Part shown: positions 24,948 to 36,422 of the stretch, piece by piece | How positions within the stretch are numbered: position 1 is the first letter of the stretch | Layout: the number at the start of each line of letters is the position of its first letter | NCBI RefSeq assembly: GCF_012349115.1 | Contig: NZ_PQIG01000085.1 | Location: 18,074 to 82,073 of the forward strand | DNA: 64,000 nucleotides | Direction: 5' to 3' | DNA from: Rhizobium ruizarguesonis | GTDB lineage: Bacteria; Pseudomonadota; Alphaproteobacteria; Rhizobiales; Rhizobiaceae | Made by a program: the position numbers and the translations under genes | The notes under the pieces: generated by a model | Told to the model about the DNA's origin: nothing | The model's database searches: none | Seen by the model: only the letters and a program-made list of their open reading frames with translations

Positions 24948-25051
24948 TACAGCGCCACGCGTCTTTTCGAGAGCCGCAAAGGACGCTGTGGCACTTTGAA
25001 TTGCTGCATAATTTTATCCTTAAATCGATTCCGATTTAAGGAATTATGCAG
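24948..25051. repeat. dispersed mosaic palindrome, family B copy 1
   Basis: Left half (24948-24993) is an imperfect hairpin beginning TACAGCGCC and ending GGACGCTGTG. The right half nests a 9-bp arm pair (25004-25012 with 25042-25050) around a perfect 10-bp pair (25018-25027 with 25032-25041). A second copy of the left half with the same linker CACTTTGAAT is at 58652. It lies between the convergent GH25 and SDR genes. Confidence 0.75.
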
Positions 25052-25055
25052 GAGC

Positions 25056-25796
25056 TTATTCCGGCAACCGGTAATCGACGAGCTTGTTCTCCCGCACGAT
25101 GAACAGCTTACCCGTCTCGGTCACTCCAGGCCCCAGCAACGGCAGGATCGCCTTTGCGACCTCGGAGGGATGCGGCAGAGTCTGCGGATCTTCGCCCGGC
25201 ACCGCCTGCGCCCGCATCGCCGTGCGTGTCGCCCCCGGATCGACGCTGGTGACCCGCAGCGGTGTGCTTTGACTTTCGCCGGCCCATGTGCGTGCCAGCG
25301 CCTCGACCGCAGCCTTGGAAGCGGAATAGGCGCCCCAGAAGGGGCGGCACTTGTGGGCAGCACCCGAAGAGATGATCACCGCGCGGCCGGCATCCGAGCG
25401 GGCCAACAACGGGTCGACCGAACGGATCAGCCGCCATGTCGCGGTGACGTTGATGGTCATCACCTTCTCGAACACTTTCGCTTCGATATGGCCGATCGGC
25501 GAAATGACGCCGAGCACGCCGGCATTGGCGACGAGGATGTCGAGCTTGCCCCAGCGCTCGAAGATCGAGCCGCCGAGCGCATCGATCGCATTCATGTCGG
25601 CAAGGTCGAAGGGCACGAGCGTCGCCGTGCCGCCGATGGCCTTGATCGCATCGTCGAGGTCCTCGAGTCCGCCGACTGTGCGTGCGCAGGCAATCACATG
25701 GGCGCCGGCTTTCGCAAGTTCCAGCGCTGTGAAATAGCCGATGCCGCGCGACGCACCGGTGACGAGCGCGATCTTGCCCTCAAGATTGATATTCAT
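25056..25796 (-). CDS. short-chain dehydrogenase/reductase
   Basis: 246 residues, classical SDR: TGASRGIG (13-20) binds the dinucleotide, NAG forms the core motif, and the catalytic set is Ser (IISSGA), then Tyr-x3-Lys (YSASK). A basic residue in the first motif and C-A-R-T after strand 2 favour NADP(H). The substrate is unknown; the gene lies 78 bases after purF on the same strand, a linkage seen across rhizobia. The ATG at 25796 gives the usual SDR N-terminus, so the extra 19 codons upstream are not used. Confidence 0.9.
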   Translation of the reverse strand: MNINLEGKIALVTGASRGIGYFTALELAKAGAHVIACARTVGGLEDLDDAIKAIGGTATLVPFDLADMNAIDALGGSIFERWGKLDILVANAGVLGVISPIGHIEAKVFEKVMTINVTATWRLIRSVDPLLARSDAGRAVIISSGAAHKCRPFWGAYSASKAAVEALARTWAGESQSTPLRVTSVDPGATRTAMRAQAVPGEDPQTLPHPSEVAKAILPLLGPGVTETGKLFIVRENKLVDYRLPE

Positions 25797-25874
25797 GATG
25801 TCGTGTTCCCTCACGAAGGGAGAGGGGTGCGATGAACCCCTCGGGATGGACAATGGAAAAACCGGCGCGCTGTG

Positions 25875-27365
25875 TCAGCCGTTGCTGGCAAGCATCGAAA
25901 TCTTGTTGCCCATAGACTCGCCGTTCTTGTCGAGCAGGCGGGTCGGATAGTCGCCGGTAAAATAGTGGTCGGTGAACTGCGGCCGGGCCGGATTGCGGTC
26001 TTCACCGCCAACAGCGCGATAGAGGCCGTCGATCGACAGGAAGGCGAGTGAATCCGCGCCGATATATTTGGCCATGGCTTTGACATCGGCATATTGGTTT
26101 GCCAGCAGCTTGTCTGCGTCAGGCGTGTCGATGCCGTAGAAATCCGGGAAGAAGATCATCGGGCTTGCGACGCGGACATGGACTTCGCGCGCGCCGGCTT
26201 CACGGATCATCTGGACGATCTTGAGAGAAGTCGTGCCGCGCACGATGGAATCGTCAACCAGCACCACGCGCTTGCCTTCGATCATTGCCCGGTTGGCGGA
26301 ATGCTTCAGCTTTACGCCGAAGGCGCGGATCTGCTGCGTCGGCTCGATGAAGGTGCGCCCGACATAATGGTTGCGGATGATGCCGTATTCGAAGGGAATG
26401 CCGCTCTGCTGAGCATAGCCGAGCGCCGCAGGTGTGCCGCCATCCGGCACCGGCACGATCACGTCGGCATCGACGGGCGATTCCTTGGCAAGGTTCATGC
26501 CCATGCTCTTGCGCGTCGTATAGACGTTGCGGCCGCCGACAACCGAGTCCGGGCGGGCGAAGTAGACATATTCGAACAGGCAGAGGCGCTCCGGCTGCGG
26601 CTTGCTGGGCTTACGCGCATCGATGCTGATCGAGCCGTCAGGCTGGATTTCGCAGATGACGACTTCGCCGTTCTCCACGTCGCGGATGAACTTGGCGCCG
26701 ATAATGTCGAGCGCACAGGTCTCCGAGCAGAAGATCGGCTTGCCGTCGAGTTCGCCCATGACCAGCGGGCGGATGCCGGTCGGGTCGCGCGCGGCAATCA
26801 ACTTGGTGCGCGTCATGGCGAGCATCGAATAGCCGCCTTCCATCTGACGAATGGCGTCGATGAAGCGGTCTGACGTGGAAGCATGGCGGGAACGGGCGAT
26901 GAGGTGGAGGACGACTTCGGTATCGGACGTCGACTGACAGATGGCGCCGGTCGCGATGATCTGGCGGCGCAGCGTCAGGCCGTTGGTGAAATTGCCGTTA
27001 TGGGCAATGGCGATGCCGCCTTCTTCCAGTTCGGCAAAGAGCGGCTGTACGTTGCGCATGGCCACTTCGCCGGTTGTCGAGTAGCGGGTATGACCGATCG
27101 TAATGCTGCCGGGCAGGCGGGCAAGCGTCATCGGATTGGTATAGTGGTCACCGACGAGGCCCATGTGGCGCTCTTGATAAAAGCGCTTGCCGTCGAAGGA
27201 GACGATGCCGGCCGCTTCCTGCCCGCGGTGCTGCAAGGCATGCAGGCCTAGAGCCGTCAGCGCGGCGGCATCGGGATGTCCCAGAATTCCGAAAACCCCG
27301 CATTCTTCATGCAGCGTATCTCCGTCGAGCGGATCGTCGGTCGGGAAGGAATGGGACTGGTTCAT
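25875..27365 (-). CDS. purF: amidophosphoribosyltransferase
   Basis: 496 residues. First committed step of purine synthesis: glutamine plus PRPP gives phosphoribosylamine. C22 (HEECGVFGI) becomes the N-terminal nucleophile after a 21-residue propeptide is removed. The glutaminase domain (GLHALQHRGQE, RYSTTG) is followed by the phosphoribosyltransferase domain with the PRPP loop VVLVDDSIVRGTTS. No cysteine quartet of the Fe-S-type enzymes is evident. cvpA lies 148 bases upstream on the same strand. Confidence 0.97.
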   Translation of the reverse strand: MNQSHSFPTDDPLDGDTLHEECGVFGILGHPDAAALTALGLHALQHRGQEAAGIVSFDGKRFYQERHMGLVGDHYTNPMTLARLPGSITIGHTRYSTTGEVAMRNVQPLFAELEEGGIAIAHNGNFTNGLTLRRQIIATGAICQSTSDTEVVLHLIARSRHASTSDRFIDAIRQMEGGYSMLAMTRTKLIAARDPTGIRPLVMGELDGKPIFCSETCALDIIGAKFIRDVENGEVVICEIQPDGSISIDARKPSKPQPERLCLFEYVYFARPDSVVGGRNVYTTRKSMGMNLAKESPVDADVIVPVPDGGTPAALGYAQQSGIPFEYGIIRNHYVGRTFIEPTQQIRAFGVKLKHSANRAMIEGKRVVLVDDSIVRGTTSLKIVQMIREAGAREVHVRVASPMIFFPDFYGIDTPDADKLLANQYADVKAMAKYIGADSLAFLSIDGLYRAVGGEDRNPARPQFTDHYFTGDYPTRLLDKNGESMGNKISMLASNG

Positions 27366-27513
27366 TTCTGCGGGCCTCTGCTCTCACAAGAATGGATCGG
27401 CATTTCCAGAAATAGCTGAGCCCGGCGGAGCTGGAATGCTCGGCCGGACCCTCATTTCATGTTCCGCTCAAATGGCAATTGCCGGAAGGCGGGTCAAGCT
27501 CTTGAACACTGTG

Positions 27514-28140
27514 TCAATTCGCCGGCTGCTGTGCGCCGTCTGCTGGCGCGGTCGGTGCGTCTTCTGCCGGAGCCTGGTCGCCCGTCGGCGGAGTGGTACC
27601 TCCAGCGCCCTGTGCCGGCGGCTGCAGCTTATCACGGATGCTTTCCGGTATCATCTGGGCAAATTGCTCCGGCAGAACCGATTTCAGCTTCACCACCATC
27701 GAATCCAGGAAAGGTTTCGACTTCGCTTCGTTGACCCAGGCCGGACGGTGGTCGACATCGACGAGCCAATTCCAGAAGGCGACGGCGACGACCAGGAGCA
27801 GCACACCGCGCGCCGCCCCGAACAGGAAGCCGAGCGTGCGGTCGAGCGCGCCGACGCGGCTGTCGATGATGAAGTCGGCGATCTTCATCGTAATGAAGGA
27901 GATGACGATGAGCGCGATCAGGAAGACGACCGCTGCCGAACCGACGATCGCGATACGGTCGTCATCGGTATATTTCTTCGCATAGGGCAGCAGGTACGGA
28001 TAGAGGTAATAGGCGGCGGCAGCCGAACCACCCCAGCTCGCGATCGAAAGGATCTCGCGTGAAAACCCGCGGACCATCGCCAACACGGCGGAGAAGAGCA
28101 CGACGCCGATGACAATACCGTCGAAAATCGTAATGGGCAT
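27514..28140 (-). CDS. cvpA: CvpA-family membrane protein
   Basis: 208 residues. Four hydrophobic helices in the first 125 residues (IFDGIVIGVVLFSAVLAMVRGFSRE is characteristic), then a soluble region and a 40-residue Pro/Ala/Gly/Thr tail. The family is named for colicin V production, but its general role seems to be envelope homeostasis and its linkage to purF is conserved in many bacteria, as here. Confidence 0.92.
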   Translation of the reverse strand: MPITIFDGIVIGVVLFSAVLAMVRGFSREILSIASWGGSAAAAYYLYPYLLPYAKKYTDDDRIAIVGSAAVVFLIALIVISFITMKIADFIIDSRVGALDRTLGFLFGAARGVLLLVVAVAFWNWLVDVDHRPAWVNEAKSKPFLDSMVVKLKSVLPEQFAQMIPESIRDKLQPPAQGAGGTTPPTGDQAPAEDAPTAPADGAQQPAN

Positions 28141-28229
28141 GTAAATTCAACTCCAGGACTGCCGCTTGGCGGCCGTGTCGTGCCTTATCGTGTGCTCCTA
28201 TATCATCACCATTCCTGGCAATGAAAGGA

Positions 28230-29630
<1,401 letters not shown>

Positions 29631-29795
29631 CTAGTACTCTTTCAGTCCGGGTTTCCAAGTGAAGCAGACGCGCCGCCTCATCGAATCAATATCGTGCTTG
29701 AGATAATGGCTGTCGCGACGGATCAAAACTAATGATTTCCCCATCAGCGCGCCCGTGCCTATCCTTTGCTCCTAGTCATCCGGGAATGGTGAAAG

Positions 29796-30431
29796 ATGTT
29801 CGATTATTCGCTCACACACTGGCTTGCATTTCTGTCGGCGGCGGTTCTGCTCAATCTCTCGCCCGGTCCCGACATCGCCTTCATCCTCGGCCACACGATG
29901 AGAAGCGGAAAGCGCGCCGGTTTTTCCGCGCTGTTCGGCGTCTGGTCCGGCGCCTGCCTGCATGTGCTGATGGCGGCACTCGGCCTCTCGGCCATACTTG
30001 CCGCTTCCGCCGTCGCCTTCTCGACAGTCAAATGGATCGGCGCCGCCTATCTCGTCTGGCTCGGCATTCAGGCTTTGCGCTCCGGTGGCGGCGGTGGCCT
30101 GACAAAGGCCGTCGGTGAAAGATTGCCGGTGGCAAGGATCTACCGGCAGGGAATCCTGGTGTCGCTGCTCAATCCGAAAGTGGCGATATTCTTCCTGGCC
30201 TTCCTGCCGCAATTCGTGGTCGAAGGGGCAGGGCCGGCATGGGCCCAGCTCCTGCTGCATGGCGGGCTCATCATCGTCGTGGCGGCCTTCATCGAACCGC
30301 CGCTCGTCCTTCTCGGAGGGCGCCTTGCTGACGCGATCAGGCATAATCAAAAAATCGGACTCTGGCTCGATCGCGGCCTCGGGGCGCTTTTCCTGGCGCT
30401 CGGTGTCCGTCTCGCCCTCAGCAGCCGCTGA
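29796..30431 (+). CDS. LysE/RhtB-family amino acid exporter
   Basis: 211 residues with six hydrophobic helices. The LysE/RhtB N-terminal motif LSPGPDIAFILGHTMRSGKRAG is clear, followed by the GVWSG repeat and LLNPKVAIFFLAFLPQF. It probably exports an amino acid such as homoserine or lysine type; the substrate is not readable. It ends nine bases from the convergent alr stop; a small palindrome (GGAATAG/CTATTCC) lies in that junction. Confidence 0.92.
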   Translation: MFDYSLTHWLAFLSAAVLLNLSPGPDIAFILGHTMRSGKRAGFSALFGVWSGACLHVLMAALGLSAILAASAVAFSTVKWIGAAYLVWLGIQALRSGGGGGLTKAVGERLPVARIYRQGILVSLLNPKVAIFFLAFLPQFVVEGAGPAWAQLLLHGGLIIVVAAFIEPPLVLLGGRLADAIRHNQKIGLWLDRGLGALFLALGVRLALSSR

Positions 30432-30440
30432 ATAGGAAGG

Positions 30441-31601
30441 CTATTCCTCGGCCACGTAGCGCCGCTCGTGGCGGAGCCCCATGCTGGTCAGGATCTCGTA
30501 TCCGATCGTGCCGCATGCCCGCGCCACATCGTCCACCGGCATGTTCTTCCCGAACAGCTCGACATAATCCCCGGCGCGCACGGCGTTGTCAGGCAGGTCG
30601 GTGATATCGAAGATCGTCAGGTCCATGGTGATCCGGCCGGCAACCGGCACCTTGTGTCCGGCGATGAAGCCTTGCCCGCCCTGCGGCACCACCTGGCGCA
30701 GTGGCACGCCGCCGCTCGACTGGCCGCGCATGTAGCCGTCGGCATAGCCGGCCGAGGCGATCGCCAGCCGGCTTTCGCGGCGAAGCTGCAGCGCCCGCCC
30801 ATAGCTGACGGTCTCGCCGGCTTCGACGTTGCGCACCTGGATGATGCGCGCTTCCGCCGTCGCGACTGGCCGCATCGGGTTCGCCATGCCGCTGACCGCT
30901 TCGCCGCCATAGAGCGCGATGCCGGGGCGGGTCAGGTCGAAGTGATAATCCTCACCGAGAAAGATGCCGGCCGAGGCGGCAAGACTTGAATCGATGCCTT
31001 CATAGGCGGCGCTAACCCTTTGGAATGATTCGAGCTGCTGCCGGTTCATCGCATGGGTGGGATCGTCGGCACAGGCGAGGTGGCTCATGATAAGCACGGG
31101 CGCGAAGCTCGCCGGCCGCGAGACGTCGTCGGCGAGCGTGATCGCATCGTCGATATGCAGTCCGAGCCGGTTGAAGCCGGTATCGACATGCAGCGCGCAG
31201 GGGTAGTCGCCGTAATCGGCAAGCACCGCCATCCAGAAGGCGAGCTGTTCGTCGGAAGAAATCACCGGCACCAGATCGTTTTCGAAGAAGCGTCGCTCGG
31301 TGCCCGGCCAGATGCCGGAAAGCACGAAGATGCGCGCCTCGGGCGCATAGAGGCGAAGTGTTACGCCCTCGTCGACGGTCGCGACGAAGAAGTCGCGGGC
31401 GCCGGCCATGTAGAGCGCTTCGCCGGCATCCTCGATGCCCATGCCGTAAGCATCCGCCTTGACGACCGCCGAGGCGCGCGCCGCACCGGAGCGGCGCGCC
31501 ATGTCGCGCCAGTTCTCCGTCAGAGCGGTCAGGTCGACGGTCAGCCGCAGGCCTGCCGAGGCAAAGTTGTCGTCTTCGGGGGCGTCGAAAAATTCGCTCA
31601 T
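30441..31601 (-). CDS. alr: alanine racemase
   Basis: 386 residues. PLP enzyme supplying D-alanine for peptidoglycan. K48 (VVKADAYGMG) binds PLP, and the conserved Tyr of the C-terminal domain lies in VSYGRALQLRRES. Starts at 31601 or an in-frame ATG at 31610; neither has a good Shine-Dalgarno sequence, and a terminator-like hairpin lies only about 18 bases before the first codon. dnaB is upstream on the same strand, so alr may depend on read-through of that hairpin or on its own promoter. Confidence 0.95.
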   Translation of the reverse strand: MSEFFDAPEDDNFASAGLRLTVDLTALTENWRDMARRSGAARASAVVKADAYGMGIEDAGEALYMAGARDFFVATVDEGVTLRLYAPEARIFVLSGIWPGTERRFFENDLVPVISSDEQLAFWMAVLADYGDYPCALHVDTGFNRLGLHIDDAITLADDVSRPASFAPVLIMSHLACADDPTHAMNRQQLESFQRVSAAYEGIDSSLAASAGIFLGEDYHFDLTRPGIALYGGEAVSGMANPMRPVATAEARIIQVRNVEAGETVSYGRALQLRRESRLAIASAGYADGYMRGQSSGGVPLRQVVPQGGQGFIAGHKVPVAGRITMDLTIFDITDLPDNAVRAGDYVELFGKNMPVDDVARACGTIGYEILTSMGLRHERRYVAEE

Positions 31602-31609
31602 GATCCGCA

Positions 31610-31641
31610 TCGAAAAGAGGCCGGAGAAGGATTCTCCGGCC
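31610..31641 (-). terminator. hairpin after dnaB, immediately before alr
   Basis: Perfect 9-bp stem (31619-31627 with 31633-31641), five-base loop, then CTCTTTTCG on the minus strand. It ends dnaB about 60 bases after its stop, or attenuates alr, whose start is at 31601. Confidence 0.65.
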
Positions 31642-31699
31642 AGTTTAAAGGTCAACTATGTCAAGGGAAAGCCCGGCGCTGCACGCAGCATCCGCGCGA

Positions 31700-33202
<1,503 letters not shown>

Positions 33203-33571
33203 CCGTTCTGTCTTTTTCCAGCTCCGGATTTGCAATTCCGGACGCGAAAATCAAGAGGCTACGAAAGGAGCGGGGGCTCGCTTCGCCTAAATCCTGAATG
33301 CTGTGCACGTTGTTCGACTTCTCCACAGTCTTGGGCGACACAAAGGAGAAATACTGGCAGTGTCACCCGCACGACACGGTATGGCGCCGACTCAGCCCAT
33401 CCGTTTCGGAGAACGCTACTTTAGCGCGATGCGATAAGGCACGCAGCAAAAACATCCGGAAAATCCCCTTAAAAAAAGCGAACCGATCGGCGGCTCAAAT
33501 CGAAGGGATGGAAACGAAAAAGCCCGGCGCGGTGGCCGGGCTTTCCCTCACGCGGATCGCTCCAACGAGAA
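33203..33571. other. 369-base region between rplI and dnaB
   Basis: Besides the rplI terminator (33519-33544), which is cut off cleanly from dnaB, there is a short inverted repeat TCCGG/CCGGA at about 33221-33240, just before dnaB. No small gene or RNA was recognised; a dnaB promoter must lie here. Confidence 0.5.
33519..33544 (-). terminator. rho-independent terminator after rplI
   Basis: Perfect 10-bp stem (33519-33528 with 33535-33544), six-base loop, and five T residues following on the minus strand. It closes the rpsF-rpsR-(DUF2232)-rplI transcript. Confidence 0.85.
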
Positions 33572-34150
33572 TTATGCTTCGTCTTCGTCGACGCCGTCGG
33601 CTTCCGGATCGAAGAAGTCTTCCGGACGCAGCGCGTCTTCGTCGACGCCGTAGATCGCGTCGACCGAGGTGAGTTCTTCGCCCTTGGCCTGGCGCTCTGC
33701 CTCTTCGGCAGAGCGGGCAACGTTCAGCTCGACGTGGATTTCGACTTCGGCATGCAACTGCAGCTCGACCTTGTGCAGGCCGATCGACTTGATCGGCGTG
33801 TTGAGGTGAACCTGGTTGCGGCCGATGTTGAAGCCTTCGGCGCCGAGAATCTCGACGACGTCACGGGCAGCGACCGAACCATAGAGCTGGCCGGTTTCGC
33901 CGGCGGAACGCACGACGATGAAGGACTTGCCGTCGAGAACGTCGGCGACCTTCTGGGCTTCCGATTTGCGCTCGAGGTTGCGGGCTTCGAGCGTCGCGCG
34001 CTCGGCTTCGAAGCGGGTCTTGTTGGCGGCGTTGGCGCGCAGCGCCTTGCCGAGCGGCAGCAGGTAGTTACGGGCAAAGCCGTCGCGAACCTTTACGGTT
34101 TCGCCCATCTGGCCGAGCTTGGAGATGCGTTCGAGAAGGATGACTTCCAT
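33572..34150 (-). CDS. rplI: 50S ribosomal protein L9
   Basis: 192 residues, about 40 longer than the usual 149. The N-terminal domain (MEVILLERISKLGQMGETV...) and long central helix are standard. The extra part is an acidic C-terminal extension (from about 155: VDAIYGVDEDALRP then a D/E-rich end) seen in alphaproteobacterial L9. AAGGA lies about ten bases before the ATG at 34150. The gene sits with rpsF, rpsR and a membrane-protein gene, the usual order. Confidence 0.96.
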   Translation of the reverse strand: MEVILLERISKLGQMGETVKVRDGFARNYLLPLGKALRANAANKTRFEAERATLEARNLERKSEAQKVADVLDGKSFIVVRSAGETGQLYGSVAARDVVEILGAEGFNIGRNQVHLNTPIKSIGLHKVELQLHAEVEIHVELNVARSAEEAERQAKGEELTSVDAIYGVDEDALRPEDFFDPEADGVDEDEA

Positions 34151-34172
34151 TTTCTTTTTCCTTTCTTGTGTC

Positions 34173-35159
34173 TCAGATTTTCGTATCGGATTGTTTGGGG
34201 GCATCAGCATCTTTCGTCGGGGTCAGCGCGATCGCCTTGCGCGTATCGCTGAGACCGAGAACGAGGATGAGGAGAGCTGGCAGCAGCATGAGCATCGAGG
34301 CCAGATAGCAGAGGATGAGAGCCGGTATGCGCCAGTCCTTGCCGCGCGTGCGGAAATGCAGCGAGGCGAAACCGGAGAGCATGAAGCCGGCGCCGAAGGT
34401 GCCGATCACGGTCGCACCGACCATCGCCGGAACGCCGCCGAAAAAGCAGGCGGCAAGCCCGGCCAGGAAGATGAAGATCGAGTTGCGGTTCATCCGCAGC
34501 GATGAGGGAATATCCTCGCGCGGACGAAGGCCGCGGCCGGACGCGGCAACGATGCGCACGGCGAAATAATAGGCGGCAAACAGCATGCTGACCCACATGC
34601 CGCCCTGCAAAGCCGGCAGCATCAGTAGGATCAGCGACTTGGTCTGCGCCGTCGCTGCCGGATCGGGCATGAATTCGGGTTGCTGCTGTTTGAGCGAGGT
34701 GATCAGCAGATCGACGATGGGATCGGTGATCTCAGGCCCGTAGCCGATGATCACACCGATGACGATGACGGCAAGCGTCACCAGACCGCAGAGATGCAGC
34801 AGGATATCGGAGAGCGGATACCAGGCAAGCAGATGGTCGGGACCGCCGAGTTCGGAGGCCGGACGCGCCAGATTGGCGAGATGACTGAGCCAACCGGCCG
34901 GCAGAAGCGTCACCAGCGTCATGATCAGCGCGAAGGAAGGCGAGATCAAGATCGCGCCCAGCGCCGCAGCGGTGACGACGGCCGAGACCGCGGCGGCATT
35001 GCCCCAGCCGAGCCCGACGATCAGGATCGGCAGAGCCGAGGCCGTGTAGAGAAGCGCGCTGAAAAACGACGGCTGCATGCTCGCGCCCAGCACCAGCAGG
35101 GCAGCGGTCAATCCGGCGAGTGCGCCGATCAGCAGCGTTTTAATGTTCGGTCGTTTCAA
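34173..35159 (-). CDS. DUF2232 multi-spanning membrane protein
   Basis: 328 residues, about eight hydrophobic helices. It resembles the DUF2232/YybS family often found between rpsR and rplI; its function is unknown. The start appears to be TTG at 35159, giving MKRPNIKTLLIGALAGL; AGGA lies about ten bases before it, and the nearby ATG at 35178 is in another frame. The C-terminus is a short hydrophilic tail. Co-transcribed with the ribosomal protein genes. Confidence 0.8.
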   Translation of the reverse strand: MKRPNIKTLLIGALAGLTAALLVLGASMQPSFFSALLYTASALPILIVGLGWGNAAAVSAVVTAAALGAILISPSFALIMTLVTLLPAGWLSHLANLARPASELGGPDHLLAWYPLSDILLHLCGLVTLAVIVIGVIIGYGPEITDPIVDLLITSLKQQQPEFMPDPAATAQTKSLILLMLPALQGGMWVSMLFAAYYFAVRIVAASGRGLRPREDIPSSLRMNRNSIFIFLAGLAACFFGGVPAMVGATVIGTFGAGFMLSGFASLHFRTRGKDWRIPALILCYLASMLMLLPALLILVLGLSDTRKAIALTPTKDADAPKQSDTKI

Positions 35160-35270
35160 GGTCGCTGTCCTGCTTCATCAAGCAGTTAGAGGATGTTGCT
35201 GAATCAAATTCAGAAACGTCTCAACATGGGTTTTAACAGTTCCGATCCGCGCCCATCGCGGAAGGGAGAA

Positions 35271-35292
35271 GGGAAGGCACGAATGCCTTCCC
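35271..35292 (-). terminator. UUCG-capped hairpin after rpsR
   Basis: Nine-bp perfect stem (35271-35279 with 35284-35292) closed on the minus strand by a TTCG tetraloop, 24 bases past the rpsR stop. The tail is pyrimidine-rich without a T run, so partial termination before the DUF2232 gene is likely. Confidence 0.6.
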
Positions 35293-35315
35293 TCAAAGGT
35301 GTTGGCGTCGACCGA

Positions 35316-35564
35316 TTAGGCGACGACGTAGGGCAGCAGGCCGAGGAAACGGGCGCGCTTGATCGCCTGGGCGAGTTCGCGCTGCTTCTTCTGGGAAACG
35401 GCCGTGATGCGGGACGGAACGATCTTGCCGCGCTCGGAAATGTAGCGCTGCAGCAGGCGTACGTCCTTATAGTCGATCCGCGGCGCGTTGGCGCCGGAGA
35501 ATGGGCAGGTCTTGCGGCGGCGATGGAACGGGCGGCGGACCGGAGCGGAGGAAGTTTCAGACAT
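35316..35564 (-). CDS. rpsR: 30S ribosomal protein S18
   Basis: 82 residues, full length. Typical KTCPFSGANAPRIDYKDVRLL and the basic RARFLGLLPY ending are present. GGGAG precedes the start by ten bases; rpsF ends 14 bases upstream. S18 assembles with S6 on the platform of the small subunit. Confidence 0.97.
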   Translation of the reverse strand: MSETSSAPVRRPFHRRRKTCPFSGANAPRIDYKDVRLLQRYISERGKIVPSRITAVSQKKQRELAQAIKRARFLGLLPYVVA

Positions 35565-35578
35565 ATCTCAGATCTCCC

Positions 35579-36046
35579 TTATACACGGTCTTCGCGCGGA
35601 CGGCGCGGACGGTCGTCACGGTCGCCGAAGCCACCTTCACGCGGCGGACGCGGGCCACGGTCACGATCACCGAAGCCACCTTCACGCGGGCCACGGCCGC
35701 CTTCACGCGGACGGTCGTCACGGTCGCGCTTCTGCATCATGGCAGACGGACCTTCTTCATGCTTCTCGACGGCGATCGTCATGTAGCGAAGAACGTCTTC
35801 GCTGATGCGCATCTGACGTTCCATTTCCTGGACGGCAGCAGCCGGTGCATCGATGTCCATCAGGGCGTAGTGCGCCTTGCGGTTCTTCTTGATGCGGTAG
35901 GTGAGGGACTTGAGGCCCCAGTTCTCGATACGCCCGACCTTACCGCCATTCGCTTCGATCACACCCTTGTACTGTTCTACGAGGGCGTCGACCTGCTGAG
36001 CGGAAATATCCTGCCGGGCAAGGAATACATGTTCATAAAGAGCCAT
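35579..36046 (-). CDS. rpsF: 30S ribosomal protein S6 with repetitive RG/RD-rich tail
   Basis: 155 residues. The core (about 1-95) is normal: MALYEHVFLARQDIS at the start and RYMTIAVEKHEEGPSA at the end of the fold. After residue 105 comes a disordered tail made of imperfect repeats, PREGGFGDRD twice with RG/RP/RD-rich spacers. E. coli S6 also has a tail, modified by glutamylation, but this one is Arg/Gly/Asp-rich instead. Heads the rpsF-rpsR operon. Confidence 0.96.
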   Translation of the reverse strand: MALYEHVFLARQDISAQQVDALVEQYKGVIEANGGKVGRIENWGLKSLTYRIKKNRKAHYALMDIDAPAAAVQEMERQMRISEDVLRYMTIAVEKHEEGPSAMMQKRDRDDRPREGGRGPREGGFGDRDRGPRPPREGGFGDRDDRPRRPREDRV

Positions 36047-36422
36047 GACAGCTTTGCCTTTCTTGCGTTTGGTTCAACCCGATATTCGGCGGCTAAGCCT
36101 CAACGACTGCTCCTGATTGGGCGGACCCAGGCAAGAAAGCGTTTCCGAGACGGTCGAGAGCGGAGACACGGGAGGCTGGAACGCTTCCGTTCCGAACGAT
36201 TTCCAAAAGGAAACCGGCCCTCCGTTCAGCCACCAGCCAGAAGACCGGGTTAACGAACAGGGCGGCTTATACGGATTTTTCGCGGAAAGGCAAGCGCAAT
36301 CGGGCAATCGAACCCGACGCAAACCGGTGGGCGGAGCATGATGCCGAAAAGTGTGAGCGGTTTTCGGACGACATCATGCTCCCATCCTGTTCTAGCGTTG
36401 GGCAGGGCGCCCAGGAATATGA
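36047..36422. other. rpsF leader and dispersed repeat, 376 bases
   Basis: Holds the rpsF leader and a family A palindrome (36336-36379). On the minus strand the leader could fold a stem from CGGAACGGAAGC/GCGTTCC. S6:S18 complexes often bind their own leader, but I could not identify that motif here. Confidence 0.5.
36336..36379. repeat. dispersed palindrome, family A
   Basis: Outer GCATGATG(c)/CATCATGC arms and inner CCGAAAA/TTTTCGG arms around GTGTGAGCGG. The central 25 bases match the copy at 63323-63371 almost exactly. Confidence 0.75.
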
